Assembly (NCBI GenBank): GCA_003254925.1
Contig: QANZ01044457.1
Location: 258,717-322,716, forward strand
Reading direction: 5' to 3'
Length of the DNA stretch: 64,000 bases
Source: Chamaecrista fasciculata
Lineage: Eukaryota > Streptophyta > Magnoliopsida > Fabales > Fabaceae
The position numbers and the translations under genes are program-made. Positions 1-10,457 of the stretch are shown here, one piece after another. Every line of letters starts with the position of its first letter. Position 1 is the first letter of the stretch. The notes under the pieces are model-generated. The model ran no database searches, had not been told where the DNA came from, and saw nothing but the letters and a program-made list of their open reading frames with translations.

Positions 1-430
1 ACTTCTAGATTAACTACACAATTTACTTTTAAGTCAAATGCTAAGTCTAATGTCTAACATGGTACCTTGGGGTATTACAGAAACCCTCTTCGATCTGCAA
101 TTTCAACAACCCTAATTTCATCAAATCAAATTAGAAACCCTAAATCTTTGAAATTGCTTCAAAATCCGCCGAGAAATTTGGAGATGATAATTCGAGTGAT
201 TTCTGATTAATGTATATCTATGTGTGTGTGTGTGTGTGATTTCTGATTTAATTTGATGAGTGGAATTTGAAATTCGTATGAGAAATGAGGGTTTGTTGAG
301 TTTATGGGAAGAAGATGATGATGAAGATGAAGAGAGTGTTGGGTTTCATCGTTTAATGTTCAAAATATGAAGCTAATATGTAGTTCAAGCTTCAGCAAAA
401 CCACAGGTACCTAATGTGCAACTTTTGAAA
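1..430. other. Unassigned spacer at left edge
   Basis: No gene is recognised. Positions 80-175 resemble a plant 5' leader (several AAACCCTAA-like words) and a short TG microsatellite lies near 219-237. Positions 400-600 hold a degenerate internal repeat built on 'accacaggtacc' and 'accacaagtacc', a word that recurs near 15490 and 19490. Confidence 0.4.
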
Positions 431-622
431 CCACAAGTACTACTTTTTCCGTAAAAAATTTAACGGAAAATTACACAAGTACTGCTTCTGTTTAACGGCG
501 AAACACACAGGTACCTAATGTGCAACGTTTGAAACCACACGTCATAAAAGTGAGATTAGGCCAAACCACAAGTACCTTTCCTGTATTTTACCCTATTCAT
601 TTACATCACAAGTGGATGAGGA

Positions 623-3600
623 TCAAGAACTGATATCTAAAAATGTTGAAGTGCCTGGTGAATTTGTAATTTCTCCTACCATTTGTAAGGCCACACACGG
701 CTCATCACTAGGAACCTGTAGAAGGCAAATCACTAATTACAATTAGTCATGTTTACTAATTAATTGCTATGGAGGAAGGGAAAATATCAGGAATAAAAAA
801 CAAATTAAAATATAAACTATTGTTAGCATGTGAATTTTTTCTCTTATTTTAATCTTTTTTTTCTAATGAGAACTTCATATTACTTAAAAATTTTATTTCA
901 CTAGACTATTCTCTTTGTAACCCACCCAATAACTTTAGAATGAAGTTCACAAGAATTTTACATTATGAAAAATGAGTTATGAGATGGCTTGACTGCTTGA
1001 GTATGATATTTAATGTATGAATTATGGGTCAAACACAATTTATTTAAAAATTAAAATCAGGTCATAAACAACCATAAATAATTATGATTTCACCCAAACT
1101 TACCCAAATTTGTCACCTATACTTTTTGCTTATCTTTATTTTATGTCCCAAATACTCTGGCAAGAATGTAGTCTAACTTGGTGCCAAACATGAGAATTGA
1201 AATATTTCAATCTCCACATTTCCGAGAATAAAAATTTAGACTATGTCCCAAATACTCCTTTAACCTTTTGATGTTTAAAGTTATTGTAATATTTGGAGAA
1301 AGAGTTAAGAGAATAAATTCACATATTAAATTGTTTCTTATATTCAATTTATATTAAAAACGAAATTAAGCATTGTTGTTAAAGAGGATATTGAATTTAC
1401 CATATGGCCAGCCCCTAGAATCCAATAGAAGTGTAGGTTCTTGTAAGACTTCACAAAGCCTTTGGTTCTTTTGTCATTTCTACAGTACATGGGTTTTCTT
1501 TCTGTCTTCAAGAAATGTGGAAGCCCTTCCCACCTACACAGTAATTAAGAAAACACACAGTAATTAGTATAAATTTAGATTTGATTTTCCTTTCTTAATC
1601 TGGATTAAAATTCATTAATTAAGAGAGGGAAAAGTGAAATTGTCACCTTAGCTTCCTAAGCCACGCTTCAACTCCTTTAGTAGCACAAATGACATCAAGC
1701 TGCAATGAATAATTAAGACCCACATAATCAACAATAGTACTATGTAAACACAAAACAAGAAAAATTAACCAAAGTATATCAGAAAAGGAAAAAACAACTG
1801 ATCACATGATTAAGTTACTGTGTTTCTAAATAAACTCAGAGAGAAGGGAATTTTCTGAAGTGAATTCTCAGTTAAATATTATTCTATAATAGAGTATATT
1901 ATCAATTAAGTCCTAGATAATATATATAGATGCTGTTAGTTTAATTATTCAAATTCTTGAAATGATTGATTTTGCCCCCAAAAAATCATTCTATAACGAA
2001 TAATTACTATATTAGTTCTTAATTAGATCATATGAGCACTGTTAATTTAGTTTATGAATTAATAAAATAATTGATTTAGTTCCTAAAGATTCATGACTCG
2101 TTATAATTTTATCAATCCTTATAGAGACTAAGTTGTATAGTGATAAGATGTTCATGAAATGATTAATTTACAACGCCAGTCATGAATTTTCAAGGACTAA
2201 ATTAAGCATCTAAAAAAAGTTAAGGACTAAAATGATATTACTTATATAATTTAAGGACTAAAATATTAATTTACTCATACTAAAATGTCATTTTCTAGTA
2301 TTGAAAAAATTTCTCTTACTTGTCCATTGTACACTGTTACATTGACCCCATATGCTAGAAGCTCATCCACCTTTGACAGCAATAGTTACAGTAGAAACGA
2401 ACAAGAAAGTCAGTTTAAAGAAAATCTGAAAGATTTAAGATTGAAAATATATCTTGTTACCTCCTTGATCCTTGGTTTCATAAAGTCACCTTCAAGGCTA
2501 TTGAAAACAGGATCTGAAAGCTCCTGCCATCTGTCATCATCATCACATTGGCTAAATGTTCATGGATGAAAGAAATCTATCTATACTTTGGAAATGTTTG
2601 AACTTTGAATTTCAATGATTTGTTAATTACACCCTAGATATCTCAATCATGGGTTTGAATTTTCTGAGCAATAATTAAGCATAAATACCTAACATTGTTT
2701 GGAATGATCTTGAGCTTTTTCTTGATAACACCATTCATCAAGCTTTCAAGGTCACCCTCAGAAGAAGGCCTGAATGCTCTGAAATATTTGGAGTAGGGTT
2801 TCCTTGCAAATACTTTGGATGATGATGATGATGTCACCTCCATTGCTGACAAGGATACTGAGTCACTTTGTTCAATATCCAAAAGAAAATTATAGAAATT
2901 CTGGAAAAAAAAAAAACCCACGACAATGTCCTTTTTAGTATTAACAATACAAGCATTAAATGCTTTAAGGGATAAGAAAGGAAATTAATGTAGTAGTAGT
3001 ACCACTCCATTGCTGCTATTGTTGATCTCTTCCTCAAGTTCCATCCATGAGGTTGTTGCATTTACAAATTGCCCATCCTCAAGTTGCTTCTTGATCTTCT
3101 TAGCTATTCTGCAAATGTGGTTGTTAGATAACTTGGTTCTGAATTTTGCAGTTTCAATCTATACTGAAAATGGAAATATATAGGATGAGATGGAATAAAC
3201 CTGTTTGATCTTCTAAGCCCATTGTTATCAAGTCTTGAGACGTCTTTGAGAAGAGGACCCCATGAGAACTACAATCAATGAAACCCACTAAAAAGTAAAA
3301 ATGCTATATAAAGTCTGAAAATATAATGGTTAGTAAATAGTGGATATATATATATGTATATATGTATATATATTCAAGCACTAATTACCACAAAATCTTC
3401 TGGGGAAATCCAGCTATTCCCTAATGCCACACCTGAATAATTAAGAAATAGCCTTTTATATCAGTATCATACATACAATACAACTTTCTGAAATGCTGCA
3501 ACAAATCAACCTCATTCAACATATCAAAAACTAGTAGATCACATTGTCACTATCATATGTTAAAGACCATGAATAGTTTCACTATTTACCTCCAAGTTTG

Positions 3601-4503
3601 AGATGCAGTTTCCCAGATTCAATGGCTCTTAGAGCAGATAATGCAAGGGTGACAGTAAATTTTCCACCATATGACTCAGCCACAATGTACAGAGGACTCT
3701 TCTGAAGTGTCTTATCCTTATTGAATATCTTAATCAACAAAGTAGTTAAATCAGCGGCAGCCTCCTCATCTGTTTTCACAAGGAGCTTTTCATTCTCCAC
3801 GAAACTGTATCCAGTTCCAACTGGACTATCCTATATGAACCCCAAAGAAAAAAAGAACAAAAGCAAAGTCTCAGAAAAGAAAAGGCTAGCTATTATCATA
3901 GCTATGGAAGAAGAAGCAAAATTGATTGAGAATCATGAGTTACCACAAACAAGAGATCTGCTTTTTGAAGCCAAGTGGAGTTTCTAGGCTTCAGATTGGC
4001 GTCTACAGGCCCAATCTCTTGGAAATTTCCATAGCCAACCCCTGAAGCACCCTGTTCAACAATATCAATCCACACAAACAAACACAGGCTTATATATATA
4101 TATTGTTATGTAGTAATCATACTTACAGGTCCTCCCTGCAACCAGAGAATGATAGGCCATGGGTTGGATGATGGATGATTGACTCTGTAGGGACTTTTGT
4201 AAAGCCACCAAAACATGTGGGCTTCTGTGATAAGAATCCATTGAAAACAAAACTTCAAGGTATATCAAGATATTTATATATATACATAAATATATATAGA
4301 CACATGGAGTGGAATGAATGAATGGAGTTAGAAATGATGAGTTGTAGAGTGAGGCATTTTGGCTTACGAGGTCTGACTTGAACGTATCCCCATTCCTCTA
4401 AGCCATCAGGGCTTCTTAGAGCTGAGACTGTTGTGGTGGCCCCATGGAATACAAGAGCAAGGGACAGAAAAGTGAGGGTACTAACAACACACAACTTTTC
4501 CAT
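623..4503 (-). CDS. SCPL51-like: Serine carboxypeptidase-like protein, SCPL51/RISC type (copy 1)
   Basis: A secreted S10-family serine carboxypeptidase, expected to act in the secretory pathway, vacuole or apoplast; its substrate is not known. Exons in reading order: 4368-4503, 4127-4224, 3944-4051, 3590-3830, 3389-3432, 3201-3268, 3003-3108, 2689-2900, 2461-2530, 2320-2370, 1647-1699, 1401-1533, 623-715. All junctions are GT-AG and phases agree, giving 470 residues with no break, the usual family length. Residues 1-28 form a signal peptide. The LWLQGGPGASG oxyanion region (Gln, no Cys) and AESYGG nucleophile box are of the RISC subgroup. The catalytic triad is Ser167, Asp380 (NGQLDVIC) and His439 (GAGHM). 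The start is the MEKLC methionine, shared with copy 2. Intron 10 carries a fold-back element. Confidence 0.93.
1892..2276. mobile_element. Small fold-back element (MITE) in intron 10 of SCPL copy 1
   Basis: AT-rich non-coding segment whose two halves are inverted: 'rgtcc'-type words (aagtcctag, tagttcct) on the left and 'aaggactaaa' words on the right. The outer ends read gagtatatta and taatttactc, close to the gagtaaactaa ends of other elements here. A shorter relative sits at the same place in copy 2 (9650-9888), so the insertion predates the gene duplication. Confidence 0.6.
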
Positions 4504-4582
4504 GAAAACTACACACACTAACAAATGAGTTCACACTGAGAGAAGCAGTAGATGGCAGGGAAGGAAAAGAAAGGATGGGGAG

Positions 4583-4592
4583 TATAATATAA
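4583..4592 (-). promoter_or_regulatory. Possible TATA box of SCPL copy 1
   Basis: On the minus strand this reads TTATATTATA, about 80 bases upstream of the ATG. It aligns with the better TATATAAC of copy 2 in otherwise similar flanking sequence. This is inferred from position and base composition only. Confidence 0.35.
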
Positions 4593-4695
4593 GTGTTGAA
4601 TAAAAAAAACAAATACCAGGCCCTATCTTGTCAGTGTTTGCCTTGTTCAAGTTGGCAACTTGGCATACATACGTATGGGTTTAATACAACACCAA

Positions 4696-4820
4696 AGGGC
4701 AGCCCAATGCATGAGGCTCCCACTAGATGGGGTCTGGGGAGGGTCAAAATGTATGCAGCCTTACCCCGGCTTTGAACCCGTGATCTCTTTGGTCACCCGG
4801 CAGTTACCTTAACCCTCGGC
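4696..4820 (-). mobile_element. Au-type SINE
   Basis: On the minus strand the body contains a tRNA-like B box (ATCACGGGTTCAAAGCC), then GGGTAAGGCTGC, CCCCAGACCCC and the terminal GGGCTGCCCTTT, the order seen in plant Au SINEs. It is flanked by exact 16-bp direct repeats at 4680-4695 and 4821-4836 (tttaatacaacaccaa). It lies about 190 bases upstream of SCPL copy 1 and is absent from the matching place upstream of copy 2, so it arrived after the duplication. Confidence 0.92.
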
Positions 4821-5176
4821 TTTAATACAACACCAATCTCATTTTTATAAGAGGGTTAAAATCCTCTTTGAAGCGGAGAAAAAGTATGTCACTCAGTTAG
4901 AATTAAATTCATTGTTGAACAATTCCATTTCTCAATGGTTGATACTCTAATTGCTCTACACAATAAGTGAGATAAAAGAAAAATCTGGTGAAAATCAGTT
5001 GGTCAATGCACAAATTAAAGAATCTATTGTCTTTGTCTTCACTAGTAATTTAGTTGGATAAGAAGCAATTTTCAATTAGTCTGGATCATGTCTGTTGCAT
5101 TGTATGTACATATGTTTCACATGCTATTCATTCACCTATGAAAGACCTAATGAAATTAAACAAGCAGGTTTAGGTG

Positions 5177-5439
5177 AGGTCACCCGATTCCCAAGAAAAT
5201 CAAGGAATTGTGGACAGACTGCCACCATGTGTGCCATGTGCGATCATCTGCAACACAGGACGGACGCCGCGTTACTCGCTAACAGCGAAGGTATGCTGCC
5301 TCCGAATCGAATCTCTGGTACTTAAGTTAAGCCTGGGTTCTTCTTCATCTTCGTCGTTGTCTTCTTCTTCTTCTTCTTCGTCTTCCTCTTCGCGCTCGTA
5401 ATCTCCTTCGACGCCGTTCTCAGACCGAAACGAAGCCAT
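5177..5439 (-). pseudogene. VPS41 exon-1 fragment, broken
   Basis: The minus strand opens with ATG at 5439 and reads MASFRSENGVEGDYEREEED followed by an acidic run ending EEEPRL, the N terminus of plant VPS41 (HOPS-complex subunit for vacuolar fusion). Beyond this, matches to the family (GGSIPSLLASNAAS, then pieces like MIA-GTHGGS and LIFLG) continue but fall in different frames, with at least two or three small indels and an in-frame stop. The similarity ends near 5177, where a GTGACC resembles a splice donor. Sequence to about 5475 may be the source gene's 5' leader. A full VPS41 is over 900 residues, so only the first exon is here. It looks like a DNA-level copy, not a processed one. Confidence 0.75.
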
Positions 5440-5606
5440 TGAAATAGTGAAATCGAATCAGCTCATAGAGAAAATGTTTGTTCAAAAACAGAACGCCAAA
5501 GTGCACCTTTTTTGGTCCTATAAGTTTTAGTCACGTCTCAATTTGGTCCCATGATTTCTTTTGCTCAAGTTGCAGATTTGGTCCTCTGTTAGTCTGTTTT
5601 GCACTT

Positions 5607-5731
5607 TTGGTCCCGTATCTTTGGGTCAGATTACAAAATTGGTCTCATATCTTTTGGACAGATTATAGAATTGGTTTCATATCTTTGGATTTGGTGCAGA
5701 ATTGATTCTAAATCTTTGGATCAGATGAGAC
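5607..5731. repeat. Four degenerate 32-bp tandem units
   Basis: Units begin near 5607, 5639, 5671 and 5702, each of the form ttggtctcatatctttgg plus cagattanagaa. The same words occur once or twice in the end of the fold-back element at 23233-23519, so the array probably grew from the end of such an element. The segment 5479-5606 in front of it is more of the same family. Confidence 0.6.
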
Positions 5732-5742
5732 TAAAGGTAAAA

Positions 5743-6559
5743 TTTTTTTGGCTTAAGTGCAATTTTGGTCCCATAACTATGACAAAGGTTTCATTTTGGT
5801 CCCATAACTTTTTTTGTTGCAATTTTGGTCCCATAACTATGACAAAGGTTTCATTTTGGTCCCATAACTTTTTTTTTACAATTTTGGTCCCATAATTTCT
5901 CTAAAGGTTCCACCGTTAGTCCCTTGGTGAATTTCATCCATATTTAGTCGTTAAGTATGACGTGGCATAGTGACTAGGATCATGATGTGGCAAAATAAGA
6001 TGAAATGGACTGAAATAGGATCTATATGTAACATATTAAAACTTATCTATACCTAACCACAATATATACAAAGAGTGGTACTTCCTCTTCCTCGTTCCAC
6101 TTCTCGATTCGCCGTCGCCGTCGCTTTGGTCTTTCGACTCTGGCTGAGGATCCCATCGACTTCGTCGGCGCCTTCTGCTTGAAGTCTCTTCTTCCCCACC
6201 AGATTGGTCTCTGTCAGTACCACTCTTTGTATATTTTGTGGTTGGGTATAGATAAGTTTTAATATGTTGCATATAGATCCTATTTCAGTCCACTTCATCT
6301 TATTTTGCCACATCATGATCCTAGTTACTATGCCACGTCATACTTAACGGCTAAATATGGATGGAATTTACCAAGGGACTAACAGTGGAACCTTTTGAGA
6401 AGTTATGGGACCAAAATTGCAACAAAAAAAGATATGGGACCAAAATGAAACCCTTGTCATAGTTATGGGACCAAAATTGCAACAAAAAAAGTTATGGGAC
6501 CAAAATGAAACCTTTGTCATAGTTATGGGACCAAAAGTGCACTTAAGCCAATTTTTTTT
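5743..6559. mobile_element. Long-TIR fold-back element with a GC-rich core
   Basis: Outer arms of about 330 bases are inverted copies: 5743-6075 against 6217-6559. The ends read ttttggcttaagtgca and its complement; within the arms the word ggtcccataactatgacaaa is repeated twice on each side. The flanks gtaaaattt and gtaaaaata may be a decayed 9-bp target duplication (7 of 9). The unique core, 6076-6216, is much richer in GC and CpG than its surroundings and looks like a captured coding piece, but I cannot name its source. No transposase is present. A MULE-type origin is inferred from arm length and the possible 9-bp duplication. Confidence 0.7.
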
Positions 6560-6589
6560 GTAAAAATATGAGACTAATTTTGATATTGA

Positions 6590-6960
6590 TGTTTTGACCA
6601 AACTCACATTCAAAATACTATTTGACCTCATTTGTCAATGGTTCTAACTTCATAGAGAAAACTTATCAAGAGTAACTTGTAGCTCCGATTTTGTTGCATT
6701 TTGACTTAAAACAAAAGAGATATATGACCAAATTTATAAAACAAGCGGTCTATTTTCGAGCTCAATTTCATGTCTGATTTGGCCTCGTTTGCCGATGACT
6801 TCAACTGGACAAAATAGAACTGATCAAATTTAACCTATAGGTTTGATTTTATCGCATTAGGTTTGAAATAAGATAAATATAATCACGTTCAATAGTTAAT
6901 AGTTAGAGACTTGGGGACCAATTATGGAACTACTAACCAAAACAAAACAATTGAAAAATT
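6590..6960. repeat. Remnant of the ggtcctaaatg fold-back family
   Basis: The words catagagaaaacttatcaag, acaagcggtct and 'cctcgtttgccgatgac' match the interiors of the elements at 7196-8066, 20902-21438 and 57780-58303. The ends are eroded. Confidence 0.4.
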
Positions 6961-7195
6961 TTAAGGAACAAAAAAAAATATTATAGACCAAACAAAAACT
7001 AAGATAAACATTAAGAGGGAAGAAAGAAAATGAAGAGGTTAGGAAAGAAAGAAAACAAAACAAAAATAAGAGGTTCAACTTCCATATCTCAAACCTCAAA
7101 TATTTATAACAGGGTGAGAGAAATAGATGATTAAAAGTTTCTTCAATTTATAACAGGGTGAGAGAAATAGATGATTAAAATATTAATATTTTATT

Positions 7196-8066
7196 AGGTC
7201 AAATGCTCAAATTGGTCCTAAATGTAGTTCCATAAGTTCATTTTGGTCTAAATATTTCAGAAGTTTCATATTGGACCTTAAATGTTGCTATTTAGTTTCA
7301 TTTTGGTCTTAAACTACTGAATGTAGTCATATCTCACTCATTTCAAGTTCGAATGTAACGAGTCCAGAACCACGTATTGACTTTCTCTATCTAGTTGATG
7401 CCGTTAGCAAATCAAATCAAATTATGTCCCAAGAGTGGGTTACTTGTTTCACGGTAAAACAAGTAAAGTTGGTCATATTTCTCGCACTTAAAATCTGAAT
7501 GCGATGAATTTAAAGCTATATATTAGTTTTAATAAGCCTTTTTTTTTGTCCAATTGGGACAATATGTCAGCAGATGAGATCAAATTGAGCTTAAAAGTGA
7601 GCTTGAGACGAAAACGTAAATGTGTGTATATGTATATATATATAAGTGGTCTCAAACCAACTTTTGAGTCCAATTTGATCTCATTTATTAATAATTTTAT
7701 CATGACAAAAAAAGACTCATTAAGAGCAGCTCATACTTTTAAACTTGTCGTATTCGAACTTGAAACAAGAGAGATATGACTAACTTCGTTTGTTTAACTA
7801 TGAAATGAGCAGCCAGATTTTGAGACTCGATTTAACCTTGTCTGTTGACGATTCTAATTAAATAGAGAAGATACTTATCAAAAGCAACAGGTATGTGACT
7901 CTAGAATCATCAAATTCAAATTCAAAGTTGAAATAAAAGAGACATAATCACATTCAATCATTTGAAATAAAAAAAAAAAAAACTAAATGGCAACATTTAT
8001 ATGAAACTTATAAACTATTTAAGAAGAAATGAACTTAAAGATATACATTTAAGACTACTTTAAACA
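7196..8066. mobile_element. Fold-back element, ggtcctaaatg family
   Basis: The left end carries attggtcctaaatg and tttcattttggtc; the right end carries their complements (atgaacttaaag, acatttaagac). The interior holds paired inverted words such as aaacaagtaaagttggtcat and gactaacttcgtttg. Non-coding. Related copies lie at 20902-21438 and 57780-58303. Confidence 0.6.
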
Positions 8067-8555
8067 TTCCACCTATTTTATTATTTTTCTCAACTTTTCA
8101 AACATAACACAAGTTAATCTTTGTGTTTTCCCTTCTCTTTTATCATTAATTAGTTCAAACATGTGCTTAGTTATTATCATCTCTACTTGGAAAAAGCTCT
8201 TTAAAGACAAATTGAATCACATGGACGCTGCCACATGATGAAATTATGTCATTAGCTGATGAATTAATGATGACCATTAATGTTATAAAGCAAACTTAAA
8301 GCGTACTTGATTTCTGAAAAGGTGATTGTATTTTATAATAACGCACCGACATGACAAGTTTACGTTAGTATGTACTATGTTGTATGTTAGTGTTTCAATT
8401 CCATAATCACATCGATGCTGAGACATGAACCTCGATTTCAATTTCTCAATAATGCAATCACTTTAATTTCTCAGTAAAATCAAATAATCAAGAGTAAAAA
8501 AGTTTATTAGATTATTCATTTAAATCACAAGTGGATCAATTGCTTTCGTAATCAA

Positions 8556-10425
8556 TCAAGTTGAAGTAGATGGTGAATTTGTAATTTGGCCTGCCATTTG
8601 TAAGGCTACACAGGGCTGATCGCTAGGTACCTGATAAACAATAAAAAAATTAATTAATTAAATATAAAGAATAGTTAGTTAGCATGTGAATTTATTCTCT
8701 TAATTATTTTATTCTTTTTATTCATTTTTTACTATCATGAGAACTTTATGTATTAACAATTTTATTCCACTAGACTGATCCCTTAATAATCCACCCAATA
8801 ACTTTAGAATAAAGTTCACAAGAATTTTATATCTGGAAAAGTGAGTTAATAATTGGGTTGAGTTTGATATTTAATTAATAAGTTTGGATCTTGCTTAACC
8901 TACTTAAAAGTTAAATTTTGGCATAATAATCCAACCTAAGCTCATCTATTTGTCATCTTAGTTTCATGCCCAAAAAATAATTAATAATTTAGTCCCCAAA
9001 AGATTATTGAATTGACAATTCGATCTTTAAAAAAATTAAAATATATTTTTAGTCTCTGAAAAATTCAAACGATATATTTATTAGTCTTTTTCATGGACTA
9101 CAGAGTCTATCATTTGGTTTTTTTAGAGACTAAAGAGTACTGTTTAATTTCGATATGAAATATTAATTTGTTTCTTATTCTTATATTCAATTTATATTTT
9201 AAAAAAGAAATTAAGCATTGTTGTTAAAGAGGACATTGAATTTACCATATGGCCAGCCTTTAGAATCCAATAGAAGTGTAGGTTCTTGTAAGACTTCACA
9301 AAGCCTTTGGTTCTTTTGTCATTTCCACAGTACATGGGTGTTCTTTCTGTCCTCAAGAAATTTGGAAGCCCTTCCCACCTACATAGTAATTGATACAAAC
9401 TTAATATTTGATTTTCCTTTCTTAATTTGGATTAAAACTTATTAATTAAGAGGGGGAAAAGTGAAATTCTCACTTTAGCTTCCTAAGCCATGCTTCAACT
9501 CCTTTAGTGGCACAAATGAGATCAAGCTGCAATTATTCATGAAGACCCACATTACTATGTAAGGACAAAACATGTAAAATCAACCAAATTATATCAGAAA
9601 AAAGCAACTGATCACATGATTAAGTTACTGTATTTCTAAATGAATTCGTGAGTAAATTATCAATTTAGTCCTTCAACTACATGGCTGGTGTTGATTTAGT
9701 CCCTAAAAATTTATAACTCGGTGTAATTTAGTCCTTTTAAGAACTGAGTTGTATAGTGAAAGATATTTTTGGAATGACTAATTTGCAACAAATCATGAAT
9801 TTTTAGAGACTAACTCAAGTATTTAAAAAAATCAAGGACTAAAATGACAATTCCTATATAATTTAGGGATGAAAATATTAGTTCACTGGTACTAAAATGT
9901 CATTTTCTAGTACTGAAAAAAATTCTCTTACTTGTCCATTGTAGACTGTCACATTGACCCCATATGCTAGAAGCTCATCCACCTTTGACAGCAATAATTA
10001 CAGTAGAAACAAACAAGAAAGTTAGTTTTAAGAAAAATCTGAAAGATTTAAGATTTAAGATTGATTATATATGTCTTGTTATTATCTTACCTCCTTGATT
10101 CTTGGTTTCATAAAGTCACCTTCAAGGCTATTGAAAACAGGATCTGAAAGCTCCTGCCAACTGTCACCACAGAAGCTAACTGTTCATGGATGAAAGAAAT
10201 CTATACTTTGGAAATGTTTGGACTTTGAATTGCCATGATAGAAATTATTTTTTAAATAGAAATTATAACCAAAGGGGTTATTTGTACAAAATTGAATGTT
10301 CAAGAGGTTTTTCATCACTTTTTCAAATTCAGGGGATGTTTTGTACATTTACCAAAATTCAGGGGAATTTTTGGCATTTTAACCATAAATAAATCTAAAG
10401 AGTGAATTAAGTGTCTGCACTATAC

Positions 10426-10457
<32 letters not shown>

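Noticed and set aside
5174-5401. Ser-rich open frame on the plus strand
   Set aside because: It is the antisense of the acidic run of the VPS41 fragment.
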